Assembly: GCA_963853835.1 (NCBI GenBank)
Contig: OY970820.1
Location: 44,056,907-44,120,906 of the forward strand
Direction of reading: 5' to 3'
DNA: 64,000 bases
Origin: Calendula officinalis
Lineage: Eukaryota > Streptophyta > Magnoliopsida > Asterales > Asteraceae
Shown: positions 57,358-64,000 of the stretch, piece by piece
Layout of the letters: every line of letters starts with the position of its first letter
How positions within the stretch are numbered: the stretch's first letter is position 1
Program-made: the position numbers and the translations under genes
Notes under the pieces: generated by a model
Databases searched by the model: none
Told to the model about the DNA's origin: nothing
Seen by the model: the letters and a program-made list of their open reading frames with translations, nothing else

Positions 57358-58026
57358 CATAGTCACATAGGACGCGGTACGCTCCGGTACGGGTACGCAG
57401 TACGGGTACGCAATTCACTAGTTTAGGTGTATCGGGTATGCAGGAGGGTAGGTTCATTTCGGTACGTGTCCGGTACGGTGTACCTTATGTTTTGGAACGA
57501 TGTATCATACGATGTACCATTAAAATTAAGTTTCTTGTGCATATATATAATTATATATAAAAGTTCAAAGTTCAAAGTTCAAAATTTCAAATAACAAAAA
57601 CATAGCATAAAATCCATAAACTTTAAAGACATTACCGAAAATACTTAACCATATATCAAAATCGATCTAATATATTGATAAAAAGATACAGAGATAACGA
57701 TCTTGTCCTAAACTATAGGGGTGATTTGATTTTGAATCATCCCTATACTAAAAAGATATACACAAATCGATCCTGAAATTTAAAAATTATGTCAATACAT
57801 TCCTGGGTTCGTGGGAAACGCGATCCATATTAAGCGGGTACGAGGTTCCAACCTAATGGGAACGCGAATTATGACGTACCAATTCATTTACCTTCTTTTA
57901 TCGGGAACTCCAAATTGGCGTACCAAAGAGCGATCCCTGTAGTGTTCGGTACACCAACGTATCGCGTTTCGGTACGCGGCGTCCGGTACGCAGTTCGCAC
58001 CCTAACCAGCGTATCGTGTGACTATG
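57358..58026. mobile_element. hAT-type MITE, 669 bp, perfect 8-bp duplication
   Basis: Ends CATAGTCACA and its exact inverse TGTGACTATG, flanked by the palindromic octamer GTTTAAAC (57350-57357, 58027-58034). Subterminal GGTACGGGTACGC-type motifs cluster at both ends. Non-coding. Confidence 0.92.
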
Positions 58027-58575
58027 GTTTAAACCCTAGTATAGTTTATACTTTTCTTTTTTAAATGTTACATTTCAAAACTAGCGCTATTATTCCAAAA
58101 TATCAACGGTCTTTTTATATGTCTGAAGTAGAAAATATGATCTAAAAGTCTAGAAACGGAAGCTAGAAAACTGTTTGCTCTGTCAACAAAAATAATGTCT
58201 AAATATATGTAATTAAGAATTTTCACTTAAAAATATTAAACTGTTAATTAACATAATATAACCAAATACATATAACACGTCCCATATAGCAAATCGGTTT
58301 AGTGCGTTAGAACGGGTTAAACACGACTGTGAGTTAATAGGTTGATGGGTCGTAAACATGCTAATGATATGATTTTTTCTAAATACACATATATTGTTAA
58401 ACACAAACCATTGTATAGAATTTTGTTATAAAAATTCCTTCAAAAACTTAGAATAAATTGACTTTTTGTATTTTAAGTATCAACCAGTCATCGAGTTAAA
58501 ACCACTTGTTGCATATAAGACTTTAACTCACTAAGTATAAGTTGTATGACGCTCATGTATAGATGGTTCTCATAT

Positions 58576-58756
58576 TGGGGCTGATTCTGATAGAACAATT
58601 TTTATTTATACAGAACAATTTCATCCCAAATAATAATTATATTTTCCTTTCCTTTTATCACATTTTGTATTTCACCGTTCCCACTAAGGGCATCATTGTC
58701 ATTTGGGATGAAATTGCTCTGTATGGATAAAAATTACTATGTAAGAATCACCTCCC
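58576..58756. mobile_element. Mutator-like MITE, 181 bp
   Basis: About 55-bp inverted arms (left GGGGCTGATTCT...TTTCATCCCAAAT, right the inverse), flanked by TTCTCATAT and TTCCCATAT (8 of 9 match), the duplication size of Mutator elements. Confidence 0.8.
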
Positions 58757-59528
58757 TTCCCATATATGTGGGACATTCTTTATAAACTCGCTAAACATGT
58801 TACAGGCCATTCAACAAATTGAAGATGAAGTTGGAAAAATAACAAAGCAGTGAATCGACCCTCGTTGTTTAGTTATGTGAAGACCAACGAGCGAGACACT
58901 TAAAATATGAACCACATCAAGTAGTTACACATATGTAGCTTATTATCCCATGGCTAATAGGAGGTGATATTCCTACCACAACTTTTAATGCATCTACCAC
59001 ATCTAATGCTTTAAATACTTGTACAGTTAGCCGTAAAATTTGTACTGTGTGGTATAACCATCAAAAATTATGGTACCATTATCAATTCTCATGGCTAATA
59101 GCTTCCCAGTCATTTTGCTTTTAAGCCAATTACAAAAACAGAGTAGGTCAAGTCGGATACCAAACTTTTCAAAGACATACACTTATGTCATATTAACATC
59201 AGTTTACAACCATTATTTAAGATTTTTCCACAATGTACAATGACCAAATTGATCTTCAGTATACAGAGTGAACTAAGGGTACATTAACCTACTAATAATA
59301 TTCGCTTGCTAATGATTTAAATGACTGGTTTCATGAGACAATAACCTTAATAAACATAAAAAAGATGTAGAATCACCAAAGTTAAAAAAGATGTAGAATC
59401 ACCAAAGTTAATTTATTTATGATGGCTACAAATACAAGATGTATATAATTTCAAACTCTATATTCCCATATGAAAGCGCTCATGTGATGTACCCGTATAA
59501 AACATTTTTACTACCTCGATTAATATAT
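58757..59528. other. Intergenic, no gene recognised
   Basis: AT-rich. A ~26-bp unit, AAAAAAGATGTAGAATCACC plus AAAGTT, is duplicated in tandem near 59358-59409. Nothing else seen. Confidence 0.45.
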
Positions 59529-59705
59529 GAGAAATGATATTTAGTCCTACCATTTAGACATACTCATAGGCATACCCACTTGATAGGATGACATATGTAT
59601 TCCAATAATTCTCTCCTAATATTATCCATTGATTTTGACACGTGTCTTCATCTAATGAATAGGCCTATAAGTAGGTCTAAATGATAGGCCTAAATACCAT
59701 TACTC
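59529..59705. mobile_element. MITE with ~40-bp inverted ends
   Basis: Left AATGATATTTAGTCCTACC...ACTCATAGGC and right inverse (AATGGTATTTAGGCCTATC...ACTTATAGGC) pair well. Related ends occur at 23588-23735. The target duplication was not resolved. Confidence 0.65.
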
Positions 59706-59930
59706 CTTAATATATTATAAAAACTTGATAATTACAATTTTATCCGACTAAAATCTCGATAGGATACTTACAAAGAATGAGATGCAGATGAAGACTTCAA
59801 CTTCTTTGGAGGCGGGTTTCCTCCTGACAACATAACGTATGTGTAGAAGCATAACATTGCATTTGCACCACTAAAAAAATAAAATAATGCATAAATATGA
59901 TCACAAAAAAATAAACGTTTCCAACAATAA

Positions 59931-59975
59931 CTAGTAGGTACCCGCGTAATGCGGTGGCGGGTACCTTGTGGCAAT
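59931..59975 (-). mobile_element. Helitron 3' terminus
   Basis: On the minus strand: hairpin segment CCGCATTACGCGG, then GTACCTA, then CTAG (59934-59931) followed by T. ACC/CCA-rich DNA precedes it, as in the Helitron ending at 31135, so the two are the same family. The 5' end lies to the right and was not found; it may lie between 61484 and 61592. Confidence 0.7.
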
Positions 59976-60420
59976 AGTGGTATTGGCAGAAATGATTGTG
60001 GTTGGCGGTGGTGGTAGTGATTTTGGTGGGTGGTAATATATAATGATTATTAATAGTGATAGTATTGATTGTGGTATACATCGCAATAGGAACCACCAAA
60101 CCAACCTGTGTACCACGACATACAACAGTTGTACCCATAAACGTGAATCCATAAGGCTATCCGGTATGGGTACCACATGTGGTACCCAAATTTCCTGCCA
60201 CATCATCGCCACCTCAGCAACCACACCACCACCACACCACATCATCTCTAGGAAATAACCACCACACCACAACACACCATTTTATTCTATTTAATTTTAA
60301 ATAAGAAAAAAAAGAAAATAAATAGATATTGTCCCAACCAATCAGAAGCAGCCACCTCAACCCCCCACACGCGTTTCTCCCCGTTGTCTTGCCCCTCCAC
60401 GCCCACCCCCCACGCCGTTA

Positions 60421-60435
60421 GGGGGGGGGGGGGGG
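60421..60435. repeat. G15 homopolymer
   Basis: Fifteen consecutive G in a GC-rich island (about 60355-60500) that is otherwise unusual here. Unstable in replication and in sequencing. Confidence 0.9.
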
Positions 60436-60860
60436 TTGTTCCTCCAAAACACCACGCCGTGGGTTGTCCAAGTCAGCCCCCACACACAATGGCGTGGTAC
60501 CCATTCCGTGAAGCCTAAAGCAAAATTTGCAAATAAAAAAGAACACATTGCATTAAATAAAAATGCACACTACAATTAATAAAACAAATATGATACTCAA
60601 AAGTAAAAAAACCACATTACATTAGAAATTTAAATCATGTTCCAGTTTTCATTTCCAAGATAATCAACTATATCACGCTTAAGGTCTTTCGATTTATGTC
60701 ATAAATCTCAGCCTAAGTACGTTGCTAATTTAGTTATGGACCCACATACAAATCAAAAAATTTTAGTTATGCAGTAAGATAACAAATATATCCAATAATT
60801 ATCTGTTATGATATATCAATTTCAAAAGAAACTTCAATTTTTTTTACAGTATGAGATTGA

Positions 60861-61484
60861 CTATATGTGTCCCTGATCCGGTTTCATATCATACGATCCC
60901 AAATATCCAAGCCACGGCCAATACTGATTATAATGTTCGCACCAGGCTGCATCTGATAGCTTATAACAATAATTATACAAGTTACGCCCCAAAAAAAATT
61001 AATACTTTTTACAAGCTAAGAAACTAAAATATTGAGATAACTTACGAGATTCATCTGATTTGCGGAAACCATGCCATAATTTGTACAGTAAGGATTTGCT
61101 GCATAAGTAGCTTCAAGATTCTCATAATTTCAGTTTTATCATGTGTATAAACACACAAAAAATCATTAAAATGCAAGGTTAAAGCTCTATAAATGAATAA
61201 TAAAAATATGTCATTTTGTAGAATTAAAAAAAACACAAATAATTAGATATCTTGATTTGGATTGAATGTTGTTGCAGCAACCCGAGCCCTAAATGTCTTA
61301 TGTTACACCTTGTGTACAAAACCCTAAATTCTTCAAGAAATACACAATTTTACCTAAATGATGAGCAGAACATAAGAGCGAAAACCCTAAATTCTTCAAG
61401 ACCTACCACAACTTTCCCTGAATTAGCATCTACTTGATTGTCAATGAAGCATCTCGAAAGACCATATTCATCCAATTCGCTTCC
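60861..61484 (-). pseudogene. Three exon-like fragments of one unrecognised gene
   Basis: Minus-strand pieces 61484-61434 (GSELDEYGLSRCFIDNQ), 61120-61046 (NLEATYAANPYCTNYGMVSA...) and 60959-60861 (LSDAAWCEHYNQYWPWLGYL..., ending in TAG) all have GT-AG-type borders and the same phase 0. They look like the 3' end of a real gene, with aromatic-rich residues unlike random translation. They share orientation with the Helitron end at 59931, which suggests capture. I do not recognise the family. Confidence 0.5.
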
Positions 61485-61591
61485 CTGTAACACAAAATTT
61501 AAACAAAACATGCAGACACAGTTTGAAGGAATCGAGGAAGCTTTATACGAGATGAAGAATCGAGAGGGAGAGGGAGATGGAATTGAGGAGG

Positions 61592-64000
61592 TGTGACAAC
61601 CCTCGAAAACGGATCATTCTCTCGACACCAATTGTAACTGAACACTTTGTAAAACATCATGTCTATCAGTTAGATCATTACTTATCATTTTGAGTCTAGC
61701 AAAAATTTGTATCATGTGTCGGTAGTGCACATCTAATTATGCATGCATCAATTTTTGAGTACTTTATCTGGCCGAAAACCATAAATTTATCGAGTAATAA
61801 TCAAACCCCGTCAATTACCGAATAAAATCTAGGTAAACTAATACATCGCTAGATAAAACAAATACCCGCTTATACCTCATACCAAAATATTAAATATACA
61901 TAATTCTCTCATTTTTAAGAAGTCAAACTTGGGAAAAACACCTCCCTTTTTCACTGCACCACACTATCACCAATTGGTGATTATTCTACACTTCCCTAAC
62001 CTTTTACAACATTCAAGGTTGTCCAATTATCCATTTTTGTGACTCTCACAATTACCTCCACTAAATGGTCAAACAAGGAAGCCATGCATGCTTATCTCCA
62101 CACAATTTCCTGCACAAAACTTGCACCAAAGAGTGTATAATCCATCTTTTCCATACACTCCTTCACCCCAACAATGTTTCTCTTACCAAAATGGTCTACA
62201 CACACATGCACTTATCCACATAACACCCTATCTTTTTCTTTCATATCAAAACATATGAACAACACCTAAACCACCCAAGAACTCTCTCCCAAAACAATAA
62301 TCCCGGTTTTGCATTTTCACCATACAAAACAACCTTCAAATCTTCATAACTTCTTCATTTCAAGCCCAAATTTGGTGATTCAAATTGCCAAATCACCATA
62401 AGAACTTCCTCTACAACATCCCACCTTTAAAACACCCACAAAGTGGCTGAAACTCAGTCGAATTCAGACACTAAGCTGCTGTCCAGATTCTTACATCTTC
62501 ATCTCCTTAGTGTAAGTTTTGAGTTTTGACTTTCTACTTCATTTCAAGAAGTTCCCAAGAATAAGCATTCCATTTGGTGTCTTGAAGAAGGAGAAAAAGA
62601 TCTACAAAGTTAGAAACACCAAACCGAAGAGCATAGTGAGAAAACTACCCTTCTCTTGTTTTGATCTTTATAATATTTGTGCCTTATGCTAGATTTGTTT
62701 ACTCATCCGTAAAATCTGAAAAAATACATGTTAAATTCTTGTTTTAAAGTTTACTTAAAGTCAAAACTCTTGGAAAAACTTCCATACCAAAAACTAACTT
62801 TCAAAACTGTTCGTGAACACCATGGACTTGGATTTTACTATGTACTTGGTACAAACATGTTTCTAGTAAAAATATATGTATTTTAATATAAAATACATTA
62901 TTTAGTTGTTTAAAAACCTAACTCTTTTGGTCAAAGTGTAAGAAATCAAACTATTGTGTAAAAAGTACCAAAGTATAAAAATATGGGGACTAAAATGTAA
63001 TTTCAATGAACTCAGGGGCTGAACTAATAAGAACCGGTATTAAAAATTTAAATCAAGTATTGAATGTTAGAAATGAAATTCTCATGCTTAAAACCCAACA
63101 AAAAAGAATTTGGTGATAAATATGACAAAAAGGAAAACTACAAGACCAAAACTGTAAATCATTTAATCTAGGGACTGAGGTTTGGAAATCATTAAGTTAG
63201 AAGGATTAAAGATTTAAATCTGAGTTAAAATTTTAACTCGTGTGACTAAAAACCGAGAAATCACATTTTTGAGCCAAAACCGACAAAATCAAGAAGTATA
63301 TACCGCGCGATACGCGCAAGAGTTCACAGCTCGTCAAATAGAAAATACTATATCTTTAAAAAGGAATATATCAATTAAGTTTACAATTACTTAAACAATT
63401 TTTGGAACATTATAGTTATATACAAAAACTATAATACTTGTAGGAATAATAATTAATAAAGATCGCCAACGGATCGTCCTTGCCTAATCATCACTTAAAT
63501 CTTGAGTTGAGTGAACAACTAGCATGGATAGGCGTGTAGAGCAGTCTACTTATTGTTTGACATCACACATTTAGGCTATTGAGGATTATTCATTCGGGCA
63601 CCGTATTCATATTGTTCATTGCTACTAGTATCAGGTGAGTTTCACAGCCCCACTTTTACTGTATATTAACTGTTTTGGGGTGAGCAACATATTACTATTT
63701 TATAATTGCATGTTTAACTATTATTGTATGTCTGGCGAATTTGATGAGTCACTCACAACATTTTGGTACAACTAGTCTTTTGAAAAAAAATCATGAACAA
63801 TATTTTGATACAATCAATCCTTGCGAAAACTGGGATAAACAATCCTTTTGAGATAACTGGTTATTAAAAAGACATAATCAAACAAGTATTTTTCGAAGAA
63901 GGTCTTAACGAAGACCTGTATGAAAAGCTATATTTTGCGACATAAATCTTTGTATAATCGTGAGTTGATAGACGCCCCTATCGCCAGATCGTTTAGATCT
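61592..64000 (+). mobile_element. LTR or LTR-like element, runs past the window
   Basis: TGTGACAACCCTCG at 61592 is a typical plant Ty3 LTR start, followed by non-coding sequence. A splice-donor-like AGGTGAGTTTCACAGCCC near 63634 resembles the leader of other Ty3 LTRs here. No terminal ...CA end or gene is reached, and orientation is inferred from the TG start. Confidence 0.5.

Noticed and set aside
59797..60275. Overlapping minus-strand frames rich in Pro, Thr and His
   Set aside because: They translate the CCA/ACC-rich subterminal DNA of a Helitron; no family resemblance.
63300..63325. Hairpin-like CCGCGCGATACGCGC near the right edge
   Set aside because: Resembles Helitron hairpins, but no CTAG-T follows and it sits inside a probable LTR.

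Overview
This window reads as plant nuclear DNA: split genes with GT-AG introns, Ty3/gypsy and Copia elements, hAT, Tourist, Stowaway and Mutator-type MITEs, a TRIM, and Helitrons with captured exon fragments. I infer a repeat-rich eudicot, possibly Asteraceae from the style of the LTRs; the family assignment is soft.

Layout. 1-4487: end of one LTR joined to a broken chromovirus-type Ty3 pol, followed by its 1.7-kb 3' LTR. About 4500-4900: organelle-like patch with a decayed tRNA-Arg(ACG). 6001-15549 (-): INO80 chromatin-remodelling ATPase; I could assemble 20 exons in continuous phase into 1,463 codons plus stop. Its introns hold a 453-bp foldback element, an uninterrupted 783-bp AAT tract next to a splice donor, a four-copy ~170-bp tandem repeat and a 376-bp MITE. 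16789-17406: hAT MITE. 18812-22191 (+): KOBITO1/ELD1-like glycosyltransferase-family gene, 11 exons, 466 codons plus stop. 23115-23735: small MITEs. 24888-32086 (-): five-exon cytokinin dehydrogenase (CKX) carrying an in-frame stop and an apparent 1-nt frame loss, so probably a pseudogene in this sequence; intron 3 holds a TRIM with a tandemly duplicated interior and intron 1 a ~3-kb Helitron with SYP71-like, VPS41-like and KH-domain exon fragments. A CKX fragment also lies at 18265-18495, upstream of the KOBITO1-like gene.

From 33 kb on I found no intact host gene. There is an LTR remnant (33756-35753), a Stowaway MITE split by a 2.6-kb solo LTR (36110-39009), a Helitron with PHS1-like exons (40242-42722), a second Helitron end (45517-45550), a full-length Copia element with LTRs identical by eye (45557-50734), a hAT MITE, a solo LTR of the same Ty3 family as the left-edge element (52857-55395) with an AT-flanked MITE inside, two more hAT MITEs and a Mutator-like MITE (56443-58756), another Helitron end with three exon-like fragments of an unrecognised gene (59931-61484), and the start of an LTR that runs off the window.

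The host genes (nucleosome remodelling, cell-wall/cellulose-related growth, cytokinin breakdown) are neighbours without a visible functional link. The unusual biology here is mobile-DNA biology: gene-fragment capture, nested insertions with clean target duplications, and intron growth in a housekeeping gene.
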